Shown: positions 7,825-15,552 of the stretch, piece after piece
How positions within the stretch are numbered: the stretch's first letter is position 1
Layout of the letters: each line of letters opens with the position of its first letter
Source of the DNA: DATARH01 sp050246595
GTDB lineage: Bacteria > Pseudomonadota > Alphaproteobacteria > ATCC43930 > CGMCC-115725
DNA: 26,696 nucleotides
Assembly: GCA_050246595.1 (NCBI GenBank)
Contig: JBFWVT010000070.1
Coordinates: 1-26,696, forward strand
Direction of reading: 5' to 3'
The notes under the pieces: generated by a model
What the model was told of the DNA's origin: nothing
The model's input: the letters and a program-made list of their open reading frames with translations, nothing else
Database searches by the model: none
Made by a program: the position numbers and the translations under genes

Positions 7825-8778
7825 TCACCCGATATGCAGCACCGCCTTGCCGGTGAAGTCGCGGTCGATCAGCCGGCGGGCGATCGTGCCGATCTCGTTC
7901 CACGACGCCTCGACCGCGATCTGCGGCCGCAATTTTCCGGCGTCGATCAATTCGGCCAGGAGGCGCAACCCGATGCCGGCGCGCTCGATGCTCATCAATT
8001 CGTGGAACAGGGTCAGCCCGTAAAGTCTGACCCCGCCGGTCGAAAAGAAATCGCGGCTCTCGAAGGTCGCGGTGTTGCCCTCGGAGACGCCCAAGGTGAC
8101 ACAGGTGCCGTTTGGCGCCAGCATGCCGAGCGCCGCGCCCAAGGCCGAGGCGCCGACCGAGTCGACGATCAGCCAGAACGGCCCGTGCGGCTTTGCGGCC
8201 GAGAGATCGGGACCGAGCACGACCCGCCCGTCGCACCATCCGGCGACCGCGTCGCGATATTCCGCCCGGCGCACATGCCCCCAGACCTGCGCCCCGGCCG
8301 CATTGGCGAGCTGGCACGCCAGATGCCCGACCCCGCCCGACGCGCCGTCCACCAGCACCTTGCGGCCGAGCAGCAACCCGCCCTGGCGCAGCGCGTGCAA
8401 TGCGGTCAACCCGGCGACCGGCAAGGTCGCGGCCTGCGCCTCGCTGCATCCGTCGGGCAGCACCGCGACCGCATGGCTGCGGCAATTGACCCGCTCGGCC
8501 CATGCCCCCGACGGCAATATGCCGACGACCCGGGAGCCGGATTTGGGGCCGCTGCCGTCTCTCGCCTCGCGTTCGACAATCCCGGAAAAGTCCCAGCCCG
8601 GCCGCCAGCCCGGCGCGGCAAGCTGCAACGCGCGTCTTGTCTCGCCGCGGTTGAGCGAGATCGCCGTAACGCGGACCTGCACCTCGTCGCGGTCCGGGTC
8701 GCGCAACTCGACCGGGTGGATCGCCAGTTTTCCCGGCGCTTCGGGATCGACGGTGACGGCACGGATCTGCACTGGCAT
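7825..8778 (-). CDS. Medium-chain NAD(P)H-dependent oxidoreductase, quinone-reductase-like
   Basis: The 317-residue protein has the GroES-like N-terminal half (LNRGETRRALQLAAPGWRPGWDFSGIV) and a Rossmann half with the nucleotide-binding DGASGGVGHLACQLA. This matches zinc-independent quinone oxidoreductase-type members of the medium-chain dehydrogenase family: the structural-zinc cysteines of alcohol dehydrogenases are not seen. It probably reduces a quinone or enal using NADPH. ATG at 8778 has a GAGAAGG ribosome site. The metallophosphoesterase gene stops 14 bases upstream, so the two are likely co-transcribed. The gene ends just before the long palindromic repeat. Confidence 0.9.
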   Translation of the reverse strand: MPVQIRAVTVDPEAPGKLAIHPVELRDPDRDEVQVRVTAISLNRGETRRALQLAAPGWRPGWDFSGIVEREARDGSGPKSGSRVVGILPSGAWAERVNCRSHAVAVLPDGCSEAQAATLPVAGLTALHALRQGGLLLGRKVLVDGASGGVGHLACQLANAAGAQVWGHVRRAEYRDAVAGWCDGRVVLGPDLSAAKPHGPFWLIVDSVGASALGAALGMLAPNGTCVTLGVSEGNTATFESRDFFSTGGVRLYGLTLFHELMSIERAGIGLRLLAELIDAGKLRPQIAVEASWNEIGTIARRLIDRDFTGKAVLHIG

Positions 8779-8792
8779 GGGCCTTCTCGCGA

Positions 8793-9521
8793 TCAGGGAC
8801 TGAGCTTCTCGCGCGTGACGACGACATCGCCATTGGCAATCAGCTGCACGACGTTCACGGTCTCGGCGTGATGCGGCGCGCCCGAGTAGTAGGCCGGCAC
8901 GGTGCCGCACCCGACCTGCGCGGCGCGGTCCCAATGGCCGAGCGCGACATAATCGGACCCGGTCTCGCGGATCATCGCGTCGCTGATCAGCCATGACGGA
9001 CGCAGCGGGTTGGCCCAGGTCTCGGGCGGCTCGTAATGACCGTGACCGACCGCGATCCGCCGGCGGGCTTCGCGCGGCGGCGGATCGCGCAGCGGCACCA
9101 TGTCGTGATAATCACGATGCGCGTTGCCCCAGATTTCGAGATCGAGAGACGGAAACGCGACTTTGCGCTGATTGGTGATGCCGATGATCGCGACATTGCC
9201 GATCTCGTCGAACCTTCCGCGCAGCCAGATCGAATCCGGGGTCGCCGGGTCGTGATTGCCGGGCAGGACCACGATCGGCAGCCCGGCATCGGCGAGCAGC
9301 CGGCCGGCGCGGTCGATCGTCGCCGTCGTGACCTGATGGTTGTCAAAGGTATCGCCGGCCAGGATCACGATATCGGCGCCGAACTCGCGCGCCGTGTCGA
9401 GGACGCCGCGCAGCCCGGCCGCGCCATCGCCGCCATGCATCGAAGCGATCCGGTCGTCATCGACGTGCAGATCGGAGGAATGGACGAGGAGGATGTCGCG
9501 CGCCGGGTGAATGTCATGCAT
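8793..9521 (-). CDS. Calcineurin-like metallophosphoesterase
   Basis: The 242-residue product shows the ordered metal-binding motifs of the calcineurin-like phosphoesterase fold: SSDLHVD near the start, LAGDTFDN, LPGNHDP, GHGHYE and a final GHWDRAA. Such proteins use a two-metal centre to hydrolyse phosphomonoesters, phosphodiesters or nucleic acids. Overall it resembles the small SbcD/YkuE-type group more than protein phosphatases. ATG at 9521 is chosen because the fold begins there; a longer frame to 9557 adds only arginine-rich residues. No partner nuclease gene (sbcC) is present, so a DNA repair role is not supported here. Confidence 0.9.
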   Translation of the reverse strand: MHDIHPARDILLVHSSDLHVDDDRIASMHGGDGAAGLRGVLDTAREFGADIVILAGDTFDNHQVTTATIDRAGRLLADAGLPIVVLPGNHDPATPDSIWLRGRFDEIGNVAIIGITNQRKVAFPSLDLEIWGNAHRDYHDMVPLRDPPPREARRRIAVGHGHYEPPETWANPLRPSWLISDAMIRETGSDYVALGHWDRAAQVGCGTVPAYYSGAPHHAETVNVVQLIANGDVVVTREKLSP

Positions 9522-9599
9522 GTCCGATCTATAGCCCCGGCGGCGCGCGACGCGCAACCGAGCACTCTCGGCCTGCGCCGGCGGCTTGGTCTCGCCGCC

Positions 9600-9959
9600 T
9601 CAACGGATCAGTACGTCGCGCAGCACCACCGCGTCGTTATGGTGTTCGTCCCGCGCCGAATAGACGAGCGTGACGACACCGTTGCGCGCCAATTCGCGCA
9701 ATTCGCACAACAATTCCGGATGGGCGGAGAGTTCGTGACGATAGCGCCGCCGGAACTCGTCCCAGCGGCTCGGGTCGTGGCCAAACCAGCGGCGCAGCTC
9801 GGTGCTCGGCGCGATGTTCTTGAGCCAGCGGTCGATCGCGGCGTCCGCCTTGCGCAACCCGCGCGGCCACAGACGATCCACCAGCACGCGCACACCGTCC
9901 TCAGGCGATGGCGGATCGTAGGCTCGCTTGATGCGGATGCGCGGTGTCGCGTGCGGCAT
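9600..9959 (-). CDS. DUF488 family protein
   Basis: The 119-residue protein carries the family signature DGVRVLVDRLWPRGLRK, WLKNIAPSTELRRWFGHDP, and the C-terminal VTLVYSARDEHHNDAVVL. The length is usual for the family. The biochemical function is not established. The ATG at 9959 begins the conserved region (TPRIRIKRAYDPP). It is divergent from nnrS with a 145-base shared upstream region, so the two may be co-regulated. Confidence 0.93.
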   Translation of the reverse strand: MPHATPRIRIKRAYDPPSPEDGVRVLVDRLWPRGLRKADAAIDRWLKNIAPSTELRRWFGHDPSRWDEFRRRYRHELSAHPELLCELRELARNGVVTLVYSARDEHHNDAVVLRDVLIR

Positions 9960-10069
9960 GGGGGAACATCCGGGCGGAACCGTGCGGCCGGCGGGCGCTC
10001 GCTTTCTCTTCCGCCACGTCGGTTTTTTGTATCTGTTCCTCCCTATATACCATGCAGGCGAGGCGACTC

Positions 10070-10097
10070 GACCCCGCCCTGCGCAACAGCGGGGGTC
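10070..10097 (+). promoter_or_regulatory. Stem-loop overlapping the nnrS ribosome-binding site
   Basis: GACCCCGC (10070-10077) can pair with GCGGGGGTC (10089-10097), with one bulged base and an 11-base loop. The 3' arm is the only G-rich Shine-Dalgarno candidate before the nnrS ATG at 10105. Folding would hide the ribosome site. This is inference from sequence complementarity only. Confidence 0.4.
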
Positions 10098-10104
10098 AGC
10101 ATCG

Positions 10105-11313
10105 ATGACAGCCATCCCGCGATACCGGTCGCATACCGGGCCGGTCATCCTGTCGGCCGGCTTCCGGCCGTTCTTTCTCGCCGCCGCGATCTGGGCGGCT
10201 ATCGCGATACCGCTCTGGCTCGCTGTCTACAGCGGCGGGACCACGGTCCCGAGCCTTTTGCAGCCATTCGTCTGGCACGGGCACGAGATGGTATTCGGCT
10301 TTGGCGCCGCGGTCGTCGCCGGGTTTCTGCTGACCGCGATCCCGAACTGGACCGGAAGGCTGCCGTTGCAGGGAGCGCCGCTGCTCATCCTTGTGCTGCT
10401 CTGGGCGATCGGGCGCATCGCGGTTCTGTTGTCCGCGCATATCGGCGCGCCGCTCGCCGCGATCGCCGATTTGGCGTTCCCGGCGCTCTTTCTTGCGGTT
10501 GTCGCGCGCGAGATCATCGCCGGCCGGAACTGGCGCAATCTGCCGATGCTCGTCGCGCTGGCCCTGCTTTTGGGAGCGAACCTTCTGGTGCATCTCGAAG
10601 CGCTGGGGGTGGCCGACACCGCGGCGCTCGGCAACCGCCTCGGGATCGCCACGCTGCTGATGCTGATCGCGTTGGTCGGCGGCCGTATCGTTCCGAGCTT
10701 TACGCGCAACTGGCTGACAAAGCAGCGTCCCGGCGTAAGGCCGCCGGCGCCGGAAAGCGCTCTCGACCGGGCCGCGTTGATCGTGACGGCACTGGGTCTC
10801 GCGCTCTGGGCCTTTGCGCCGGATACCGACTTCTCCGGTTGGGCGCTGATCGCCGCAGGCGTCGCAGCAGGGCTGCGTCTCGCGCGTTGGCGCGGCCTCC
10901 ATACCGCGGCCGATCCGCTGCTGCTGATCCTGCATGTCGGGTATGCCTGGCTGGCGCTCGGCTTGCTGCTGCTCGGCGCCGAGCGGGTCTTTCTGATGTT
11001 GCCCTTTGGAGCCGCGCTGCACGTGCTGACGGTCGGCGCGATCGGCACGATGACGCTGGCGGTCATGACCCGCGCCTCGCTCGGCCACACCGGAAGACCG
11101 CTGATCACCGGACCCGCGACCCTGGCGATTTATGGGCTGATTACGATCGCCGCGGTGCTGCGCCTCGCCGCGCCATTCGATCCCGAAATTATGGCGCCGC
11201 TGCTGTCGGCATCCGGCGCCGCATGGAGCGGTGCGTTTGCGTTGTTCGCGGTATTCTATGGCGGCGCGCTGACACAGCCGAGACTGCACGGCGAGGCGGC
11301 AAGACCGATCTGA
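10105..11313 (+). CDS. nnrS: NnrS family haem-copper membrane protein
   Basis: The 402-residue protein is almost entirely hydrophobic, with about 12 likely membrane helices. It carries the family landmarks in order: SAGFRPFFLAAA, WHGHEMVFGFGAAVVAGFLLTA with PNWTG, GGRIVPSFTRNWL, and HVLTVGAIGTMTLAVMTR...LGHTGR. NnrS is an inner-membrane haem- and copper-containing protein that protects against nitric oxide or nitrosative stress in denitrifiers and pathogens. ATG at 10105 is preceded by GGGGG that can be sequestered in a hairpin. No FNR/NNR-type TTGAT...ATCAA box was seen upstream. No denitrification reductase genes lie in the window. Confidence 0.93.
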   Translation: MTAIPRYRSHTGPVILSAGFRPFFLAAAIWAAIAIPLWLAVYSGGTTVPSLLQPFVWHGHEMVFGFGAAVVAGFLLTAIPNWTGRLPLQGAPLLILVLLWAIGRIAVLLSAHIGAPLAAIADLAFPALFLAVVAREIIAGRNWRNLPMLVALALLLGANLLVHLEALGVADTAALGNRLGIATLLMLIALVGGRIVPSFTRNWLTKQRPGVRPPAPESALDRAALIVTALGLALWAFAPDTDFSGWALIAAGVAAGLRLARWRGLHTAADPLLLILHVGYAWLALGLLLLGAERVFLMLPFGAALHVLTVGAIGTMTLAVMTRASLGHTGRPLITGPATLAIYGLITIAAVLRLAAPFDPEIMAPLLSASGAAWSGAFALFAVFYGGALTQPRLHGEAARPI

Positions 11314-11315
11314 CC

Positions 11316-11341
11316 GCCGTGCCACAAGAGGGCGGCACGGC
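11316..11341. terminator. Hairpin between convergent nnrS and cinA
   Basis: GCCGTGCC (11316-11323) and GGCACGGC (11334-11341) form a perfect 8-bp stem with a 10-base loop, three bases after the nnrS stop. No T-run follows on either strand, so it could be a weak or bidirectional terminator or an mRNA 3'-end stabiliser. Confidence 0.5.
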
Positions 11342-11415
11342 GCGGCGGCGGATTAGCGCCGGTCGCAATGTCCGCCGCGGCCGGCGCTGCGCACCGTCTG
11401 CTCTGAGCGGGCCTC

Positions 11416-12678
11416 TCAGCTCCGCTCGAAATCGATGCGCTCGGTGACCGGCAGCCCGTAGAGCTGGCGGCGCAGGCAGTCGAGGCCGAGTTCGACCGCG
11501 CCGAGCCGCACCCATTCGCGGCCGCCGAGAATCCGCGAGCGGCGCGACTCGACCCCGGTTTCGGTCGCGATCGCGAGACAGATCGTACCGCCGAAATCGA
11601 TCCGGTCGGGGCCGTCGTCGAGATCGATCAGCACGGCCAGTGCATGGCTCGCGCCGCACTCGCGGCGGATCGCCTGCGCCACAGCCTCGGCGCTCTCGCG
11701 GGTGATCTCGACCGGGGCAATCAGGTGCAGCGCCTCCCATAAATCGGCCGGGTTGCGCGCCACGATGTCGCGCCGGAACACGGTCTCGGCTCCCGGCAGC
11801 GGCGCGACCCGCGCCGCGATCTGGCCGCTCGTAAATGTTTCGACAACGGCGAGCGAGCCGCCTCTGTCGCGCAGCGCCTTCAGGACGACACCTTCGAGCG
11901 TGTCATCGTCCTCGGCCAGGATGAAGTTGCCGAGCCGTTTGCGTACTTCGGCGATGACCGGGGCGAGTTTTGTCTCGATGTCGTCCGCATCGCGACCGGA
12001 CAGCGTCAGCTTGGTCTCGATCTGCGGGTAATGCGCGCGGAAGCCGAGTTTGAGACTGCCGTCCGGGACCAGCGCCTCGACGCCTTGCAGCAGGTGATCG
12101 ACATGCGACTCGCCGAGACCATAGCAATGAAAGCGCTTGAGACGGATCGCGGTCTGCATGCCGCTGCGGGCCAAGAGGCGCGGGACGATCTGCTCCTCCA
12201 GCATGCGGCGCAATTCGCGCGGCACGCCCGGGGTGAAGAAAAAGCGCGCCTTGCCGATATCCATCGCAAAGCCGCAGGCCGTGCCGATCGGATTGTCGAG
12301 GACCTCGGAAGTCGTCGGCAGCATGGCCTGCTTTTTGTTGTTCGGCGACATCGTGCGGCCGCGGCGGCTGAAGAATTCCTCCATCGTCGCGAGCCATTGC
12401 TCGTTGAGCACGAGTTCGTCGCCGGCCGCCTTGGCCGCGATCTCCTGCGACAGATCGTCGATCGTCGGCCCGAGACCGCCATTGACGATGACCGCATCGG
12501 CGCGCTGGCCGGCCTGCAGAAAGGCGGCGAGCAATGTCTCGCGGTCGTCGCCGACCGTCGTGCCCCAGCGCACCGACAGCCCGACATCCTCGAGCTTCTG
12601 CGCGATATAGGTGAAATTGGTGTTGACGATCTTGCCGGTCAGGACTTCGTCGCCGGTGCAGATGACTTCGATTTGCAT
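11416..12678 (-). CDS. cinA: CinA family protein with degenerate NMN-deamidase domain
   Basis: The 420-residue protein has the N-terminal MoaB/molybdopterin-binding-like domain of CinA, with CTGDEVLTGKIVNTN and NGGLGPTIDDLSQE. That domain is linked in the family to ADP-ribose pyrophosphatase activity. The C-terminal CinA/PncC domain, which in active enzymes deamidates nicotinamide mononucleotide and starts AESCTGG, reads VETFTSG here. The later TGIAGP motif reads LIDLDDGP. The catalytic serine and the usual lysine region are therefore not conserved, much like inactive deamidase homologues. ATG at 12678 has a GAAGG ribosome site; the frame to 12699 adds seven weak residues. It lies 24 bases after the HEPN-like gene. 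Confidence 0.88.
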   Translation of the reverse strand: MQIEVICTGDEVLTGKIVNTNFTYIAQKLEDVGLSVRWGTTVGDDRETLLAAFLQAGQRADAVIVNGGLGPTIDDLSQEIAAKAAGDELVLNEQWLATMEEFFSRRGRTMSPNNKKQAMLPTTSEVLDNPIGTACGFAMDIGKARFFFTPGVPRELRRMLEEQIVPRLLARSGMQTAIRLKRFHCYGLGESHVDHLLQGVEALVPDGSLKLGFRAHYPQIETKLTLSGRDADDIETKLAPVIAEVRKRLGNFILAEDDDTLEGVVLKALRDRGGSLAVVETFTSGQIAARVAPLPGAETVFRRDIVARNPADLWEALHLIAPVEITRESAEAVAQAIRRECGASHALAVLIDLDDGPDRIDFGGTICLAIATETGVESRRSRILGGREWVRLGAVELGLDCLRRQLYGLPVTERIDFERS

Positions 12679-12702
12679 GTTTGATCCTTCGGCAATCACG
12701 GG

Positions 12703-13212
12703 CTATCGAGGCGGGAACAGCAACAACGTCAAGAAAACATTCTGGCTCTGCGGCCCCACCATCTTGAACAATGTCAGAGCGCGACGGGCTGTGCGAATGG
12801 CCAGACGAGCCTCCGACGGACTGAAGGTGGTCATGGGATCATAATCCGCTGAGTGTCGTTTGCCCTGCAACTCCACAACTGCCAAAGCAAATGCCTGAAT
12901 TGCGAGAGGAGGCCATTGTCTAGGAACATATCGGATATATTTCTTCGGAAGCGTTTGTTTTCCGACATCATCGCAAAACTCCCGCAACGCCCGATGGTCG
13001 ATGCTGCGGTAAACGAGAGAATAGAGTGGATCAGATTGTTTTCTCTTACCGACAAATTGATCAGCACTAGCTATCGAGACCGCGTGAAACAAGGCATAGT
13101 ACGAATTCGAAATTGCTCTCCTGAGATCTACCTGCCGTGGCGCACCTCGTCCGCCCGGGGCAATCAATCGTTCGGCTTGATCAAGTAGATGCTCAGCATT
13201 CGGGATCGTCAC
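12703..13212 (-). CDS. HEPN-like domain protein, putative toxin-like partner
   Basis: The 169-residue protein is all-helical in appearance and contains RRAISNSYYALFHAVS (31-46) and a later ELQGKRHSADYD (114-125). That pairing recalls HEPN-superfamily proteins, which are often RNases or nucleotidyltransferase partners in toxin-antitoxin and defence loci. The canonical RX4-6H catalytic motif is not seen, so enzymatic activity is open. The GTG start at 13212 lies inside the end of the 98-residue gene (20-base overlap), indicating translational coupling. Base composition is notably AT-richer than the surroundings (about 48% GC by hand count over 12841-13140), which suggests acquisition by transfer. 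The function is not established. Confidence 0.72.
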   Translation of the reverse strand: MTIPNAEHLLDQAERLIAPGGRGAPRQVDLRRAISNSYYALFHAVSIASADQFVGKRKQSDPLYSLVYRSIDHRALREFCDDVGKQTLPKKYIRYVPRQWPPLAIQAFALAVVELQGKRHSADYDPMTTFSPSEARLAIRTARRALTLFKMVGPQSQNVFLTLLLFPPR

Positions 13213-13489
13213 CGGCCGCCAGCTCTTCCTCGGTTGCGTAACGCAAATGCGGTCTTCTTTCGTCCCTTAGCTTATAGAAAAAATCGTTGATCGCGACCAG
13301 ATTATCGACAACCTCATCGCCGGTGATCCGATCGGCCGCATCGGGAGCCAACACGACCGTGAACACCATGAGCGGTTCGGCATCGATGCCGCTGCCGGGC
13401 TCGGAGAAGACGCGGACGACATTCTCTCGTCCAAGCTTCGACTTAGCGATCTTTTCCACTTTTTCGACAATCTGCGTATCGGTAAGCAT
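13193..13489 (-). CDS. 98-residue uncharacterised protein, partner of the HEPN-like gene
   Basis: No named family is recognised. The sequence is a compact alpha/beta-like small protein: an amphipathic N-terminal helix (TDTQIVEKVEKIAKSKLG), strands VVRVFSEPGSGIDAEPLMVFTVVL, a helix VVDNLVAINDFFYKLRDE, and the ending RYATEEELAAGDDPEC. From memory, similar small proteins recur upstream of HEPN-type genes, but I cannot confirm this. It lacks the GSxARG signature of MNT-type nucleotidyltransferase antitoxins. ATG at 13489 is used; in-frame GTG at 13495 is possible. It sits 59 bases after the SMP-30 gene and overlaps the next gene by 20 bases. By position (first, small, overlapping) it would be the antitoxin-like member. 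Confidence 0.72.
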   Translation of the reverse strand: MLTDTQIVEKVEKIAKSKLGRENVVRVFSEPGSGIDAEPLMVFTVVLAPDAADRITGDEVVDNLVAINDFFYKLRDERRPHLRYATEEELAAGDDPEC

Positions 13490-13548
13490 TGGCACACTCA
13501 ATTCAAACGCCCCATCGAATCGTGCCTTCGACGGGGCGCCGACCGGGT

Positions 13549-14472
13549 TCAGCACATAAAGTTGAGCTTGAGACCCGGTTCCGGCCAGGGCATCGCGGCG
13601 AGCTGGCCGCCGGCGGACAGCGTGATGTAGGCGGTGCGCAGGTCGGTGCCGCCAAAGCAGATGTTGGTCGGATAGACATCCGGCATCTTGACCTGCCGCA
13701 CGACCTGGCCGGACGGCGAAATCACCGTAATGTGGCCGGTGACAAGCGTCGCGACGCAGATATTGCCGGAGGCTTCGACCGCGAGACTGTCGAAACGCTG
13801 AAAGCCGGGCAGACCGCACACCAGACGGCCGCCGAACGGGGCCGGGAAGTGTTCCGTCCTGACGATCCCGGGTTCGACGATGTCAAAGGCGAAAAGCCGC
13901 GAGCTTTCGGTATCGGCGACATAGACGGTCTTTTCATCCGGCGACAGACCGACCCCGTTCGGGGTCAGCATCGGATAGACCAGCTCGACAATCTCTGACC
14001 CGTCCGGCAGAGCGTAATACAGCCCGCCATTGTCGCGGTGATAGGCGTAGCGTTTCCCAAGATCGGTGAAATAGAACCCGCCCTGCCGGTCGAATACGAG
14101 ATCGTTCGGCGCCGACAATTTGTGGCCGTTGCACTCGGTGTAGAGCGTCCTCGTCTCGCCGGTCTTGATGTCGATGCGCTGGATCGACCCGTGCTTGTAG
14201 TCGGGCGCCGGCCCGGTCGACAGAAAGCTCGGCGTCGTCTCGTAGACCGCGCCGCCGTTGTTGCAGACATAAAGCGCGCCGTCGGGACCGGTCGCAACAC
14301 CGTTCGGCCCGCCGCCGGCCTTGCCGATCTCGGTCTTGGTGCCGTCCAGGGCGACCCTGGTCACCTTCTTGCCGGAAATTTCTCCCAGGATGACCGAACC
14401 GTCGGCCATCCAGACTGGACCTTCCGGGAAGCCGAGACCGTCTGCGATGATGCGGATGTCGCCTTCGGGCAT
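13549..14472 (-). CDS. SMP-30/gluconolactonase/LRE family protein
   Basis: The 307-residue protein fits the six-bladed propeller of the SMP-30/gluconolactonase family, calcium- or zinc-dependent sugar lactonases. Visible landmarks are the metal-ligand glutamate in FPEGPVW near the N-terminus, SAPNDLVFD in the middle, and LSPDEKTVYVADTES later, which supply the usual Glu, Asn and Asp ligands. No signal peptide is seen, so it is probably cytoplasmic. ATG at 14472 follows an excellent AAAGGAG ribosome site. The palindromic repeat lies upstream. The adjacent LLM oxidoreductase suggests a shared catabolic setting, but the substrate is not known. Confidence 0.92.
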   Translation of the reverse strand: MPEGDIRIIADGLGFPEGPVWMADGSVILGEISGKKVTRVALDGTKTEIGKAGGGPNGVATGPDGALYVCNNGGAVYETTPSFLSTGPAPDYKHGSIQRIDIKTGETRTLYTECNGHKLSAPNDLVFDRQGGFYFTDLGKRYAYHRDNGGLYYALPDGSEIVELVYPMLTPNGVGLSPDEKTVYVADTESSRLFAFDIVEPGIVRTEHFPAPFGGRLVCGLPGFQRFDSLAVEASGNICVATLVTGHITVISPSGQVVRQVKMPDVYPTNICFGGTDLRTAYITLSAGGQLAAMPWPEPGLKLNFMC

Positions 14473-14491
14473 GTTGTCGCTCCTTTTGTTA

Positions 14492-14651
14492 CCCTCTCCG
14501 CCCTTCAGGGGGGAGAGGGAGGGGCCCATCGCGTCAGCGATGGGAGGGCGAGGTGGGTGTCGGCCGGCGCTCTGGAATCCCCCACCCCGGATCAAGTCCG
14601 GGGCAGGCTCTCACCCCGGCCCTCTCCGCCCCTGGGGGCGGAGAGGGAGTG
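14492..14651. repeat. Palindromic intergenic repeat, four-hairpin copy
   Basis: Four consecutive hairpins are visible: CCCTCTCC/GGAGAGGG (14492-14519), CCCATCGC/GCGATGGG (14525-14532 and 14537-14544), CCCCGGA/TCCGGGG (14585-14591 and 14597-14603), and a 13-bp perfect stem CCCTCTCCGCCCC/GGGGCGGAGAGGG (14620-14632 and 14635-14647). The order matches the copies near 1.46 and 7.6 kb. On the minus strand the last stem lies about ten bases after the LLM gene stop and may terminate that transcript. Confidence 0.8.
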
Positions 14652-14656
14652 TATTG

Positions 14657-15511
14657 TTAACCGTTCACCTGGCGCATGATGCCGGCCCATTTGTCCAAGA
14701 GCGGCAGGGTCTTGTCGGCCGGTTCGGGCGGACAGCCGCCGACGATCCGGGCGACACCCTGATCGCGGTAGCGCTTCACCAGATCCGCATCCGGCGCCAC
14801 GCCGAACATCGTGATCGGCACGTCGTCGAGACTGCGCCCGGCCTCCGCCAGCATCTCCTTGAACGGCGGCAGAAAGTTCTCGATCTGGCCGTAGGGGCCG
14901 CGGCCGGCGATCGGGACCCAGCCATTGCCGTAACGAGCCGCGCGGCGCGCCGCATGCGGAAAGGCGCCGCCAATAATGACCGGCGGGTGCGGCTTCTGCA
15001 CCGGTTTCGGCCACGTCATCATCGGCGGGAAATCGACGATCTCGCCGTGATATTCCGGTTTGTTCTCGGTCCAGATGACCTTCATTGCCTCGATCTGCTC
15101 GCGCATCCGCTTGAAGCGCGTCGCATAGACCGTGCCGTGATCCTCCATTTCGTCCTGGTTCCAGCCGCCGCCGATACCGAACAGAAACCGGCCCTTCGAC
15201 ACCTGATCGATCGAGGCGACCAGTTTCGCGGTCTGGATCGTGTCGCGCTGGATCACCAGACACACGCCGGTGCCGACCTTCAGCTTTGTCGTCACCGCCG
15301 CCGCGACGCTCAAGGTCACAAACGGGTCCATCGCGTCGTAATACATTTTCGGCAATTCACCGCCGCCGGGAAACGGCGTCTTGCGCGACAGCGGGATGTG
15401 CGAGTGCTCCGGGTTCCACAGCGACTCGAAGCCGCGCTCCTCAAGCGCGCGGGCCAGCTCGGCCGCCCCGATCGCGTAGTCGGTCATAAACATCGACACG
15501 CCGAAATCCAT
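14657..15511 (-). CDS. LLM-class (luciferase-like) flavin/F420-dependent oxidoreductase
   Basis: The 284-residue protein has the luciferase-like TIM-barrel features: FESLWNPEHSHIP, LKVGTGVCLVIQRDT, SKGRFLFGIGGGWNQDEMEDHG, and PVIIGGAFPHAARRAARYGNGW. It most resembles the single-subunit group annotated as F420-dependent oxidoreductases (TIGR03619-like). The actual cofactor, FMN or F420, cannot be told from sequence, and no F420 biosynthesis gene is here. ATG at 15511 has GGAGGTGAG just upstream. It lies 41 bases after scpB, in the place where tatABC often sits in related clusters. Confidence 0.92.
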   Translation of the reverse strand: MDFGVSMFMTDYAIGAAELARALEERGFESLWNPEHSHIPLSRKTPFPGGGELPKMYYDAMDPFVTLSVAAAVTTKLKVGTGVCLVIQRDTIQTAKLVASIDQVSKGRFLFGIGGGWNQDEMEDHGTVYATRFKRMREQIEAMKVIWTENKPEYHGEIVDFPPMMTWPKPVQKPHPPVIIGGAFPHAARRAARYGNGWVPIAGRGPYGQIENFLPPFKEMLAEAGRSLDDVPITMFGVAPDADLVKRYRDQGVARIVGGCPPEPADKTLPLLDKWAGIMRQVNG

Positions 15512-15552
15512 CGCTCACCTCCTGGTGCGGTCGCTTGTCCCGGTGCGGGCGT

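Noticed and set aside
10041..10050. TATATA as the nnrS -10 box
   Set aside because: No acceptable -35 lies 16-18 bases upstream, so the promoter cannot be placed with confidence.
9036..11447. An 803-codon plus-strand frame across the metallophosphoesterase, DUF488 and nnrS
   Set aside because: The true genes in other frames show clear family motifs; this frame is arginine-rich noise.
13193..13819. The longer version of the 98-residue gene, starting at 13819
   Set aside because: The extension is antisense-like readthrough of the SMP-30 gene in another frame; conserved-looking sequence begins at 13489.
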